Assembly (NCBI GenBank): GCA_963576735.1
Contig: OY755177.1
Span: 8,990,001 to 9,054,000 of the forward strand
Direction of reading: 5' to 3'
DNA: 64,000 bases
DNA from: Bedellia somnulentella
Lineage: Eukaryota; Arthropoda; Insecta; Lepidoptera; Bedelliidae
Shown here: positions 11,152 through 21,050 of the stretch, piece after piece
How positions within the stretch are numbered: the stretch's first letter is position 1
How the letters are laid out: each line of letters starts with the position of its first letter
Position numbers and translations under genes: made by a program
The notes under the pieces: model-generated
Databases searched by the model: none
What the model saw: the letters and a program-made list of their open reading frames with translations, nothing else
What the model was told of the DNA's origin: nothing

Positions 11152-11403
11152 GGGCCGGCGCTGACTGCCGGCATGGCATGGCCAAGGATTTCAGTACAGA
11201 TATAGCATTTTTAATCTTATTACCATGCGTATAGAATTCATTTTGACACAACGATGCCGAGGGAGGCCACGGTAGGACAGAACGTCGGCATCGTTGTGTC
11301 AAAATAAAGTAAAATGAATTCTATACTCATGGTAATAAGATTAAAAATGCTATATCTGTACCGAAATCCTTTGCCATGCCATGCCGGCAGTCAGCGGCGG
11401 CCC
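11152..11403. mobile_element. MITE with ~110-bp inverted repeats, TTA target site
   Basis: The ends begin GGGCCGGCGCTGAC and, inverted, GGGCCGCCGCTGAC, and both abut TTA (11149-11151 and 11404-11406). Arms run 11152-11260 and 11285-11403 around a 24-base centre. The right arm carries a roughly 9-base insertion relative to the left. A 3-bp TTA duplication suggests the PIF/Harbinger superfamily. No coding capacity. Confidence 0.8.
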
Positions 11404-11624
11404 TTAAGCGAAGCAAATGAAGGTACAACAAAGTCAGAACATTTAATCAACCAATCAGGGCGTAGGGACAGAATATTTTAACAATTTAGTTTTTTGTACT
11501 AAAATACGATTGGTTTCGGCTATGTTTACATAAGTTCTCTATGATACCACTAATCGGATAACTCCATGTAATTGATTTGTATACGACCTCTCGGTTCTGT
11601 TTACAAGGAAGTTGAATTATTAAT

Positions 11625-11755
11625 AAAAGTCACATAAATAAAACATGAATAAAGGAAAGGAAATATTTCAACACCGGCGGGACACCTTTATTCATCTTTT
11701 ATTTATTAGTAATAATCCTCACATGGACTTTTCATGCCAAAAACATTTAAATTAA
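11625..11755 (-). repeat. tRNA-like foldback repeat, deleted copy
   Basis: Left part 'aataaaggaaaggaaatatt' and right part 'tttatttattagtaataatc' followed by 'atggacttttcatgcc' are the two arms of the tRNA-like foldback family (see 14329-14610). Only a few bases of the tRNA-like core survive between them. Confidence 0.55.
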
Positions 11756-12394
11756 ATAAAAGTCACAGTTTGATCAAAAATGGATTAATACGATTAAGCT
11801 GTATTTTATGCCTGAATTCAGTGCAATAAAATTCATTTTGTAAGCAAACGTGTCAAAAAAAAATTGTCTTGTACGGAATCTGTAAAATATGTCATCTAAC
11901 ATGCTTTTTTGAAATTAATAAATAATTGAGTAAAACACTACATTTTCAAACTACGGCACCAAGAATCTTGTCATTGTCAGGTCGCGAATCAATGACATTT
12001 GCCACTCGTCAATTGAATAATTTTCTGGTTCGAAATGTTGAATATCAGCTTCTTGAAAAAGTAATTCAATTCAACATATTTTTTCCTTCTCGAAAATCGC
12101 AAATAAAAGGCAGATAATCTGATGAGAAGCCATTTTGCAAGTCAAATGTGATCTAGATCGCAGATAAAAAGGACGCGTCTTTATTCTAAATCGTTTGAAG
12201 TTTAATATGATTAAGTTTATACCTTTAATACGGGGCGGCACAAACATTGCACGGACAACAGTAGAGAATAATATGAAAGCTTACTGTGAGTGAGTTTTTA
12301 TAATTTCCATATAAGAAATTCAGTGAAGATATATAATGAATAATACAGCGAAATTGATGCCAGTAACGAATCTTTGAAGACGTCCGTGGCCGAG
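11756..12394. other. No recognised feature
   Basis: AT-rich sequence without recognisable coding or repeat structure. A box-A-like 'gtggccgagtgg' near 12390 may be a SINE scrap. Confidence 0.45.
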
Positions 12395-12449
12395 TGGATA
12401 GGTGACTAGTTTCCGGGTCGGGTGGAAAAGATGGTAAAAATAAAGGTTG

Positions 12450-12799
12450 TTATTATTATTATTAATCTTTATTAATATAAATGGTTACATTTGATTATAA
12501 CAAGGCCCTGCAAAACTGTTTTACAGTTTGTCTGCAGGTAGAGTCTCTTTTAATAAATTTTTCTTTAGTTACATCTATGGTAGTGAGTTAAGAAAATGTT
12601 TTTTTAATTTGTTTTTAAATTTTTGTCTATTAGGCTCGAGGCGGATGTCCTCGGGCAGACTGTTGATCAAGTACGGTAATCGCTTTTTAAGCGTCCTGTC
12701 CCCGTAGTAATTATTTACTCTGGGTACCTCCAGCCTGCCCGCCGACACCGACCTCGTGCCATAGCTATGACTCAGCTTCGTGAGATTCTGCTCTTGACT
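12450..12799 (-). mobile_element. LINE 3'-end fragment nested in a SINE
   Basis: Minus-strand LINE tail ending in (TAA)n, seen as the plus-strand tattattattatt near 12450. It carries the last ~75 codons of an ORF2. It is inserted into a family A SINE whose sequence resumes at 12800. Confidence 0.75.
12575..12799 (-). pseudogene. LINE ORF2 C-terminal fragment
   Basis: The open frame ends at TAG 12575-12577. It reads HSYGTRS, then YYGDRTLKKRLPYLINSLPE and RQKFKNKLKKHFL, the classic C-terminal signature of CR1/Jockey-type ORF2 proteins. It is 5'-truncated at the SINE junction. Confidence 0.75.
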
Positions 12800-12972
12800 G
12801 GTGATGAGTCTCTAACCGCATCGCCCAAAATCCCTTAAAATCACTAATATCGTTAATCGCCTCTTAGGTACACCCACCGCGGAAGAAATGATGTAGTGCT
12901 ATTCTAAGCCCACACTACACAGCATTTAGATGTATATATATTATTAAATATATCGTAGAGTTAAATATATTT

Positions 12973-13215
12973 ATGCTGTGTAGTGTCGGCTTAGAATAGC
13001 ACTACCCCATTTCTTCCAGTAGGTGTACGTAAGAAGCGACTAATGGTATTGAGGCTATTAAGGGGTTTTTGGGCGATACGGTTGGAGACCCATCACCAAC
13101 TACCTTTATTTCACCATCTTTTCCCCACTGAACTTTCCAAAAGTGGCTGGGGAATTTCTAATTCTTTAGCTCTGGGGGTACCTTTTAGGGATTTATAGCC
13201 GTGATATTAGTCGCC
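12973..13215 (+). repeat. RTE-tailed SINE (family A), near-complete copy
   Basis: Runs from the head 'ctgtgtagtgtcggcttaga' through 'cgatacggttggagaccc' (box-B-like GGTTGGAGACC) to 'gggatttatagccgtga'. The TATG tail is lost. Pairs head-to-head with the minus copy ending at 12925. Confidence 0.75.
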
Positions 13216-13245
13216 TTTTACGTACACCCACCGGTAGAATGGTTG
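13208..13245 (-). repeat. SINE family A scrap
   Basis: 'gtacacccaccggtagaat' is the inverted head region of the SINE. Confidence 0.5.
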
Positions 13246-13261
13246 TAGGCCGTTTATCATA

Positions 13262-13380
13262 TAATTACAATTGACGGTATTATCACTAAAAGCGATCTCT
13301 TACAGACAACCTTTGAATAGTAAGGTCAATTAATTTAAGGTCATTCGGGTCGATGTACTAAAACACAGAATGTGTTTAGA
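13262..13380 (-). mobile_element. Jockey-like LINE 3'-UTR remnant
   Basis: The phrase 'gcgatctcttacagacaacc' recurs at 52780-52805 as 'cgatctcttccagacaaccc'. In the second place it lies in what looks like a minus-strand LINE 3' end. Assignment to Jockey-type LINEs is from memory of lepidopteran repeats. Confidence 0.4.
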
Positions 13381-13625
13381 ATTAAAACATACAACAATTG
13401 GCATGGTCCCGGCGGACTACACAAATGAAATCGGGCTATTTGAGAAGATAAACGTCTTTCTTACAGAATGACTGCAACATTTAGGTTTTAAAAATTACAA
13501 AATATATACATTAAGTATGCTTTTTCCCTCATAGAATATAGAAAATGATTAACCAAGGTCATAGTCACTTTTTCAATCGTATATATTAACACGCAAATTT
13601 TTGAGTTCATGTCCGTCCATTTCCT

Positions 13626-13768
13626 GACAAACATACATACATACATATACTCACGGCTATAAATCCCTAAAAGGGGTAGCCAGAGCTAAGGAATTAGTAA
13701 TTCCTCAGCTCCAGCTGCATCGCCAACAAAACCCTCAAAAGCCCCCAAAAGCCGACACTACACAGCAA
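13626..13768 (-). repeat. SINE family A, internally deleted
   Basis: Starts with the (CATA)n tail and 'tactcacggctataaatccc', then skips to the 'gcatcgccaacaaaa' block and the head 'gccgacactacacagca'. Confidence 0.65.
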
Positions 13769-14328
13769 TTTCCTGACGTATTTTAAAAATATAGAATAGA
13801 TTAGAAAAATCTAACATAAGAAATATTTAGAACTAGTGGATCGGCTCAGCTTCGCACGGGTAGCGTTGTTGTTTAAATATCTAGGGTTTCTTCAATCTCT
13901 GCTCAAGCTGAGTGGAATTTAGTGCAATGATTGCAATTTATAGCACTCCTGAAATGTGTAGCTTTGTGATTTTGAACGATTATGTATCTCCGTTATTGAG
14001 CAAATTTTCAGGTTGAGTTGAAGTTGAGTAAAACGCTATGAAGTATTTATAACAATCTAAAAAAAATGGAGTAAATTCTTCTGTTTTCCCAAAATTTCCC
14101 AAAATTCCCCTTCACTACTCTGCTGAAAAGTATACTTTAACCTGCCCAGGGGTATGAAGAATAATTGTGCCAAGTTTCGTTAAAATCCGTCGAGTAGTTT
14201 TTGTTTAAAAATTTTACTGATTGCATTTTTGGCATCAGTATCGATCACTTATCACATCCCTATAGTTATTTTGAAAATATATTTCATGTACAGAATTGAC
14301 CTCTCTACAGATTATAGATGTTTTGTTC
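13769..14328. other. Unclassified dispersed repeat, no gene
   Basis: Contains 'gccaagtttcgttaaaatcc', a phrase typical of insect repeat ends, near 14172. No coding sequence or defined boundaries. Confidence 0.4.
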
Positions 14329-14610
14329 ATGAAAACCCCATGTGGTGAATATTACTAGTAAATAAAGTAAAATCATGTGGGATTATTACAATTAAATAAA
14401 GAATAAATAAATATAGAAATAAAAAAAATAAAGGATAGGAGAATTTTGCGCTGGCAGCCATTGACACGGTAACTCAATTGGCAGAACGACGGGGGCGTAT
14501 ACCCGAGGTCGCGGGTTCGATTCCCGCCTGTGTCGAAATTTTTCTTTCCTTTATTTACCTTCATTTATTAGTAATAATCCCGACATGAAGTTTTCATGAA
14601 CAAAAACATT
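14329..14610 (+). repeat. tRNA-like foldback repeat, copy a
   Basis: Inverted flanks: 'tgttttgttcatgaaaaccc' with 'attactagtaaataaag' on the left and, inverted, 'tttattagtaataatc' with 'gttttcatgaacaaaaaca' on the right. Between them is a tRNA-like unit (14463-14534) preceded by an 'aaaggataggagaattttgc' leader. The layout is that of a tRNA-headed SINE placed inside a foldback. Confidence 0.65.
14463..14534 (+). tRNA. tRNA-like pseudogene (SINE head)
   Basis: 72 bases with a paired 7-bp acceptor (GACACGG/CTGTGTC) and a 5-bp T-stem (GCGGG/CCCGC). The D-stem is weakened here (ACTC...GAAC). The anticodon arm pairs only 4 bp round an 8-base GGCGTATA loop and lacks the usual U33, so it is unlikely to be a working tRNA. 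The repeated occurrence with constant flanks marks it as part of a SINE. Confidence 0.55.
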
Positions 14611-14885
14611 CAAATTATGTGATAGTTAAGCGTTCTCAACATTTGCATTCTATCTGAAAAGGTAGACAAGTGGCCTTCCGAATTAGTAGAAATTCGGAGG
14701 TAGGAAACGCAAACACTACTTAAACGTGTAAAAGAAATAAAGGATAGAAGAATTTCGCACTTGCAGCCATTGACACGGTAGCTCAATTGGCAGAGCGACG
14801 GGGGCGTATACCCGAGGTCGCGGGTTGGATTCCCGCCTGTGTCGAAATTTTTCTTTCCTTTATTTATTTTTATTTATTAGTAACA
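14611..14885 (+). repeat. tRNA-like foldback repeat, copy b
   Basis: Follows copy a directly. It includes a ~150-bp leader (14620-14760, with 'aggtagacaagtggcc') that is also present inverted at 33480-33620, then the tRNA-like unit and the 'atttttctttcctttattta' tail. Confidence 0.65.
14772..14843 (+). tRNA. tRNA-like pseudogene (SINE head)
   Basis: Same unit as 14463-14534 but with an intact D-stem (GCTC...GAGC). It has TTGGATT in place of TTCGATT in the T-loop. The anticodon arm is again irregular. Confidence 0.55.
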
Positions 14886-14999
14886 AGGCGATAGGTAATC
14901 ACTTGAATATATTGTCCAAATAAAACATGGGAACTTTGAACACCAGGCGTTAAATAATTCACGTTAAGTTCAAAAGTATTGACACCTCTGCCATCCATA

Positions 15000-15092
15000 C
15001 CTACATACATACATATACTCACGGCTATAAATCCCTTGGTGGGGTAAACAGAGCTAAGGAATTAGAAATCTCTCGGCCACTTTTGGTCTCTG
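15000..15092 (-). repeat. SINE family A, 3' fragment
   Basis: (CATA)n then 'tactcacggctataaatccc', ending in 'cggccacttttgg'; the head is missing. Confidence 0.65.
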
Positions 15093-15440
15093 CCATCCCT
15101 TTAGTAATTTTGATACGTAAACGTTCAGTTAAGATAAAAAATATTTAAATTTTGGTACAAACCCATACAACTAAATCAGATTTGATCAGATGTGAAAATT
15201 TTATGACCGATACGTATGAAACTTCTACTGGGATCGTAAAAATGACATAAAATAAGCTGTTAAATATTTTAATAAGAAGACGAAGCGGAATAAGTTTACT
15301 AAAATATCTGGATTCTTGATTTGATTAGTTATATACGTATGTCTCCATAGGACATAACATTACGCTAACCTTGCAAGGCTAGTTTTTATGACGTTATTTT
15401 GCGGAATGAATATCTGGATATATATAAATTGTAGGTGGTT

Positions 15441-15925
15441 TATCGGAGGACCTACTGCCGCTAGACTCCCTGCAACTCTACATTACGTAAAGGGAGTACC
15501 GAACAAGATTAGTACTGTGTTACAGCGTTCTTCCATAAAGACCTACTTCAAGCTGCAGCAAAAGATAAGTCAGTTTTTAAGACCCATCAAATGTCAGATC
15601 CCTTTACAAGATGCAGGTGTGCATAAATTAGACTGTGAGTGTGGTCTTTTTAGTGAAGCTATTCGCGTAAAAGAACATATCGTTTATATGAAGAATAGGC
15701 GTCCTGGAGGATCTGCTTTGTGTGAGGAGTGCTCACACAAAGCAGATCCCTTCGATAAGCCAAACCACCACATGCGTTTTGACAAACCTATAATTCTAGC
15801 AAAAGAGAGAATCCTGGAATGATACGCGAATCTATTGAAATAAAAAAACATCCAAACTTTAATAGAGATGATGGTTGACAATTACGACCTGCTTGGAACC
15901 CGATCATAACAAGCAAGGGAAGAAC
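15441..15925 (+). pseudogene. Penelope-like element, RT end and GIY-YIG fragment
   Basis: The frame reads VKGVPNKISTVLQRSSIKTY, QQKISQFLRPIKCQIPL, then LDCECG and IRVKEHI and PGGSALCEECSHKAD, and after a stop MIRESIEIKKHPNFNRDDG and PAWNPII. This is the C-terminal linker and GIY-YIG endonuclease of Penelope-like retroelements. The YIGQT-type catalytic segment expected between CECG and RVKEHI is deleted, so the nuclease is dead. Related pieces lie at 19960-20075 and 23475-23700. An 18-bp perfect palindrome sits within it at 15709-15749. Confidence 0.8.
15709..15749. repeat. 18-bp perfect palindrome in the Penelope fragment
   Basis: Arms 15709-15726 and 15732-15749 (GGATCTGCTTTGTGTGAG and its complement) with the 5-base loop gagtg. 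Confidence 0.9.
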
Positions 15926-16195
15926 ACTAGCAAGACTCCAGATAACGTTAGCTCTTTTATACTTAGCAAATATTAAATGCAAATATAACTTAAATTTTGA
16001 GGAGGTAGTTAGTATTAATAATTTTATAGTATTGTAAAATGAATAATACCTCAGCCTTCCCGTGACCATGATATCTGAAAAATTTTTGAAACGTCGTCGG
16101 GGTTTAAAAAACCATGTACTAAAACGCGATTAAATAACCGAAAGTTGATAGTTGTTTTAATGATAATGTGCAATCGTGAAAGTCTTAGAAAATAA
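15926..16195 (+). mobile_element. Penelope-like element, 3' and LTR-like noncoding sequence
   Basis: 15930-16010 matches 19960-20075 on the same strand. The inverse of 16060-16195 contains 'aaccccgacgacgtttcaaa' and 'ctaagactttcacgattg', and the latter recurs at 23495-23515 next to another Penelope fragment. Penelope elements often carry LTR-like repeats in either orientation, which fits. Confidence 0.55.
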
Positions 16196-16199
16196 TATG

Positions 16200-16901
16200 A
16201 TCCCACCAAAAACATTAAATGTAAAAAAATGCCAAGTCTCTCGATGCAGTTTTTCCATCTCAAAAAGTTATGAGATCTCATAGAAGCCAAGTCCTATTCA
16301 AAATATTTCGTAGTTATAAATCAACATTTAGTAATTGTATCAATAGTTTTCTTTATATTATAATTATAGTGACTTGGCAATGAGCACAAGAAGAAACAAA
16401 TAAAACGGCATACTCGTATTTGGAGGAGTTGAAAGTTACACACACCGCATGCGTAAACATTAATATCACAAAATTAATTTTCTTTTGGTTTATCCGTGTC
16501 GTCCCAACCGAATTTCGGCAACGGCAGTCAGTCTTAGTGCACTCTCGATTCATTTACTTTTATAAAGCGATGGCCCGTAAGGTATTCTTAATTATTGTAT
16601 TGGAGCATGTAGTCGGTAGTGACCATCATGATTCACACATAACAAATAATCTGATCACTGGTCTCGTCAGTAACATTTGCATATAATTCCAGGCAGCAAG
16701 CAGCTTTTAATTTGTGCTCATTGCCAAGTCACTATAATTATAATATAAAGAAAATTATTGATACAATTACTAAATGTTGATTTATAACTACGAAATATTT
16801 TGAATAGGACTTGGCTTCTATGAGATCTCAAAACTTTTTAAGATGGAAAAACTGCATCGAGAGACTTGGCATTTTTTTACATTTAATGTTTTTGGTGGGA
16901 T
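16200..16901. mobile_element. Foldback element 1 with 190-bp arms
   Basis: The arms 16200-16389 and 16712-16901 are inverted copies with only about four differences as I read them. They surround a 322-base centre without coding capacity. The termini begin ATCCCACCAAAAACATT, the same as foldback 2 at 57630-58083. The right end stops two bases before the stop codon of a Helitron-type helicase fragment. No target duplication is obvious. Confidence 0.75.
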
Positions 16902-16902
16902 C

Positions 16903-17280
16903 TCATTTATTTTTTGTAATGCATTTCTTTCTTTTACTTTTAGGTGACCTCACAATTTCTTGGACGTCAGCTACTGCTTTGCTTAGAACCCATTCTCTAT
17001 CTCTATCTCTTCTGTTTCTTCTCTGAGGCTTCGTTACTTCTAAGGTAGACAAGTCTGGGCGATATATACTTCGGAGTCGATTATATTCAGCTATTGCTGT
17101 CTCCTGAGCTTTGATACTACTAAAATTCACATTTATTAAATGTAATCCACCCAAACTAGTCACTCTTGAAAGGGCCACGTATGCTTGTTTGACGACTGAA
17201 AACTCCCATACATGCTGTATGACAACGAATGAAATAAACACGACCCATCTCCAGGAATAGAGATAACTCTGTGTGGACAA
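16903..17280 (-). pseudogene. Helitron/Helentron helicase C-terminal fragment
   Basis: The minus-strand frame contains QAYVALSRVTSLGGLHLINV and AEYNRLRSIYRPDL, the conserved final motif of Pif1-type helicases in Helitron RepHel proteins (family pattern QxYVALSRV.SL.GL), then a basic tail. A frameshift just upstream (near 17195) separates it from a preceding ...GVFS piece. The N-terminal Rep domain and most of the helicase are missing. Its stop codon at 16903-16905 lies beside the terminus of foldback 1, so the two may belong to one Helentron-like element or be a chance junction. Confidence 0.75.
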
Positions 17281-19261
17281 AGGTCGCCATTTATGTACAA
17301 TATTTCACGTTCCATTACACTATATTTACAATTACTTCTATAACAATAGGGCTTAAACTTATATAAATATATGCAAACTAAATAGAACTAAACTAACTAA
17401 CAAATAACTAACTAAATAAATATATATCTACTAACTTACAAACGATAACTAAACTAAACTAAATAACACGTAAAGTTCTCCGAATATCAATTATCACTAC
17501 AATATTTTTTAGTTTCGAAATGGGTTTTCATAGACAGATGGCGCTATCAAATGAAAATTATCGAATTATTTTGAAGTACCTACTACTTACACTGCGCTTT
17601 GTAACGCAACCATAGCGCGATTCAGACAGGTACAACGCCATCTATCGAGCGCGCATACAATATTTATCGCAATACAATGGAGTTTTAGCTTTATTAATTT
17701 AATGAACTTTATGTATTAATTTGTATTAATGATAGTCTATGTATTACATTTATATTATTCTTTTCTATTCTATGTATGTATTCATCCAATTGAATAGGTA
17801 CTTGAACAACGAACAAAGTTAACAATGCAGTCAAAATCCATACATAATGTTCTTGCCAAACCGCAAATATAAAATTGTTTTCTATGGCATATAATTTTTT
17901 AATGTTTTTATAATTTTTCCTTTATATGTGGCTAATGACCTATCTTGGTGCAAAATTTGAAGTTTCTAAGTCTGCTAGAAGTACCTTAGATTTTTGATGA
18001 TCTGTCAGTGAGTCAGTGAGTGACAAAATGGTGTAACTTTGATCGACCGTAACTCCTAAACTATTAATTCATTTGGCGTGTAATTTCGAACTTAAGCTTG
18101 TTCCAATGCCTACTATTATTCACCGAAAACCTAAACTCCTAGCTTTGTCCACGTCGAAGATAAAGGGGGGGCGAAACAGCCGCGAAACGCTTCGAGAAAA
18201 GATGGTACGGCCGTGCCCGTTTTGCTCGAGACTTGGCAGGGGCACTGCCGTGCCCCCAGATTGGTAATTCTAATATGTTTTTCTAGACACCGTTTCTAAT
18301 GCAAAAGTTGTTGTTTTAAATTCAAACTCAAACGAATAAGTGAAATTGTATTTTATTTATTTATTTTGATGTCCAATCGCAGACGCATAGCTAAAGAGAT
18401 GGAACCTCTGTCAAGCAATGTACCAAGTGAAATCCCAAATCTCACAGCAAACCAAGAGACGCACCTGCCACTTAAGTCAAAAGTTGTACAAAGAAGATTT
18501 GCTTGAACAAATTGTTATTTAATAATAATACAAATAAGTGTTTTGTCAAAATAATAATCTGTTATTTGATTTTCAATATGCAAGTAATAAGGAAGCTATT
18601 GCAATAATGTAAGTTGATGGTTTATAAACTTCAGACAAACAAAAAACTTTTCTTGGATATAAAAATACGACTTAAATCCACTGCTTTTTCAATACGATGA
18701 GACAATTTGTCAGCTGGTGTCGAGAATACCAATCGATTCGATTTTACTGCGCGCGTAGTCATATAATTAAATTATTGTGATCTATAACACTTGAGTGCAC
18801 GAATATTCTACCATTGCACACAAGTGATCAAAATTATCTTAATTTTTCACGCCGACCTTCACACGTCTTTTTTTGGGAATATAAACTTCCGTGACATGAA
18901 AGCTAGTAAGTGTTTTATTGATTTATATTATAAACAACTTTAGTACACCTTTTCATAATAATTATTACGTATATTACGTAATATATCGTTGATTTAGTCT
19001 CCGATCCATACCACAAGTCATTTATACTTTTCTTCAAGCTCACTTGATGTGTATTTCAGTGCTCACTATGGTTGATACCTTAAGTTATGTATTTTAATAC
19101 CAGCCCCATTCAAAATAATCTAATACACGTTGAAACTCTCAAATAGAAGGAGTAGTACCCGCTTCTATTCAAAAAATAGCAAACATCCATACATGCATAC
19201 ATTTACTCCTACAAATCTTGTGCACGCTGTGTGCGGATAAGATTGTAAAACGAAGTGGGTC
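17281..19261. other. No gene; scattered dispersed repeats
   Basis: 17930-18260 contains phrases typical of dispersed insect repeats ('tgcaaaatttgaagtttcta', 'gtcagtgagtcagtgagtga'), with an inverse-like partner near 53710-53800. The rest is AT-rich and unassigned. Confidence 0.4.
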
Positions 19262-19372
19262 TAAAAAAAATGGGTCTCCAACTGCATCGCCCAAAAATCA
19301 CTTTTAAAGACCTAATACCCTCAGCCGGCTTTTACAAACACCCCCAGGAAGAAATAGCGCAGTGCTATTATT
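19262..19372 (-). repeat. SINE family A, diverged
   Basis: 'tctccaactgcatcgcccaa' followed by the inverted head with 'aggaagaaatagcg'; tail region replaced. Confidence 0.55.
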
Positions 19373-19959
19373 ATTATTACATAATTAGTTCACCAATAAA
19401 AGTATATACTTAAGCATACAATTTCCAACAGGCGGTATTGTTTTGTTGTTCCGAGAAGCTCCTAGATGCATCATTTTTCATTCGGATACTGGTGTTGACG
19501 GAACAACGGCTAGGCGACGCTACTAGTGACAACACAAACACATCAATCAGCAACCAAGATTTACATTGAACCTCGATGAAATCTTATGTATCATTTTAGT
19601 CCAACATAAACTAAAATTGTCTTAAGAAAATGTATAATTAAATTATGTTCAATATGCTCAGATTTGTTTGCAATTTACGCGGAATTACATTTGTTTGCGT
19701 TACTTTTACTATTTAGTTTATTAAATGCATTTGTATTTGCAACAACAACACAAAAAATAAACAAAGCCAAAAATAGCGAAACTAATTATAGGTGTAAGCC
19801 ACTCGTATAGAATTATGAAAATAACAAATATACAAACACATCTGAAACTAGTGAATGAAAACATTTAATTCAAAACCTTTTTCTCAACTCATAAAGGCAG
19901 GCGTCTGTCTGTAGTATAAAGGAAAAAATATAGTAGAAAAAAACTAATAACAAACTTTT

Positions 19960-20075
19960 CAAGCACAACCAAGCAAGACAAGAAACTAGCCAGACTCCAG
20001 AGAACATTATTTTTTTTTGTACTTCGTAAATATTATGTTTATTAAATATTAAACGCAAATGTAACTTAAGCCAGA
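19960..20075 (+). mobile_element. Penelope-like 3' fragment
   Basis: Matches 15930-16010 ('ccagactccagagaacatta', then 'aaatattaaacgcaaatgta'). The apparent minus-strand reading frame at 19870-20088 has no support. Confidence 0.5.
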
Positions 20076-20702
20076 AGTTCAATGACAAAATTTACTCTGC
20101 TGTCAAAAAGGCTTAGATGGCATCAAAAAATTACTCTTATTTATTATGGCAATACTACAATAGGGAATGGGCATGAAGCTACTAACTAAACAGGAGAGAG
20201 TACTCACAAAAATATGGTAAACAAAAATGCAATTTATTACCATGCAATAAAGTTAATTATCTTTTAAAGACTGTCAAGCAGAGAAACGTCCTAGAATGAG
20301 AGCCGTATGAGAGAGAAGTGTGTCCCGCTCGCACGGTTGCCAGTCGAGATTAAGTTCAAACAAAAACAAATTAAACTTATTTATAGGGAGTATTTTATAA
20401 AAAGCAGGTTATAAACTGTTCCTTTTTTGTATTTTATTTTAATTATTATTGTCGCCTATCGATTTTTAGATAAATAATTGGTTAAGTTTGGCAAAAGGGA
20501 TATTAATATTTGTCACGGGTATCCCCATCGAAACAAGATAAATGTGGTGTCCACAATTTATCATCTGTTTGAGTGTTTTGGAGCTTTTATCATTGAATAG
20601 TGATAAATATGGGTTCATGTTATGGAACAATAAATAAAATAACCTGTATCATCTCGAACTTTACCACATGAATGCATTAAACGATTTGAATTTGGTTTTG
20701 CT
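20076..20702. other. No recognised feature
   Basis: AT-rich; no coding, RNA or repeat feature identified. Confidence 0.45.
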
Positions 20703-20757
20703 CAAATAGTGGCTGAGGAAATTTTAATTCTCAAGCACTGGCTACCCATTCTTTTAT
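20703..20757 (+). repeat. SINE family A scrap
   Basis: 'atagtggctgaggaaatttt' and 'ctggctacccattctttta' are from the 3' third of the SINE. Confidence 0.5.
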
Positions 20758-20874
20758 AATCTATTAATTAAGAATACATATGTATAAAAAACACGTTGAT
20801 TTACCAAAAACAATGTATATATGTAAATATAAGTGTTTTTATAATATATTTTTTATAATGTATGTACGTAAATA

Positions 20875-21050
20875 TAACTAATAAATAAAGGAAAGAAAAA
20901 TTTCGACACAGGTGGGGATCGAACCCGCGACCTCGGGTATACGCCCCCGTCGCTCTGCCAATTGAGCTACCGTGTCAAAGGCTGCGAGTGCATTAGGTCC
21001 CCACATGAGGTTTTCATGAACAAAAACATTCAAAATATGTAAATATAAGT
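20875..21050 (-). repeat. tRNA-like foldback repeat, copy c
   Basis: 'actaataaataaaggaaaga' on the left, the tRNA-like unit, then 'cccacatgaggttttcatga' on the right. The two sides are pieces of the same inverted arms seen at 14329-14610. Confidence 0.65.
20905..20976 (-). tRNA. tRNA-like pseudogene (SINE head)
   Basis: Acceptor GACACGG/CTGTGTC and D-stem GCTC/GAGC are intact. The T-stem 3' side is CCCAC, one mismatch from CCCGC. Same irregular anticodon arm as the other copies. Confidence 0.55.

Larger units (their letters stand above)
12395..12925 (-). repeat. RTE-tailed SINE (family A), split by a LINE insertion
   Basis: Minus-strand copy in two pieces: 12418-12449 (the 'ggaaaagatggtaaaaataa' block) and 12800-12925 (the 'tctctaaccgcatcgcccaa' block on to the 5' head). 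A LINE 3' end at 12450-12799 sits between them. Its head faces the head of another copy at 12973, forming an inverted pair. Confidence 0.75.

Noticed and set aside
14463..14843. Functional tRNA genes
   Set aside because: The anticodon arm is irregular, U33 is missing, and the unit recurs with constant flanking repeat sequence; it is better explained as a SINE-type tRNA pseudogene.
15684..15881. Minus-strand frame that also reads SALCEHSSHKAD
   Set aside because: It mimics the plus-strand Penelope peptide only because the DNA there is a perfect palindrome.
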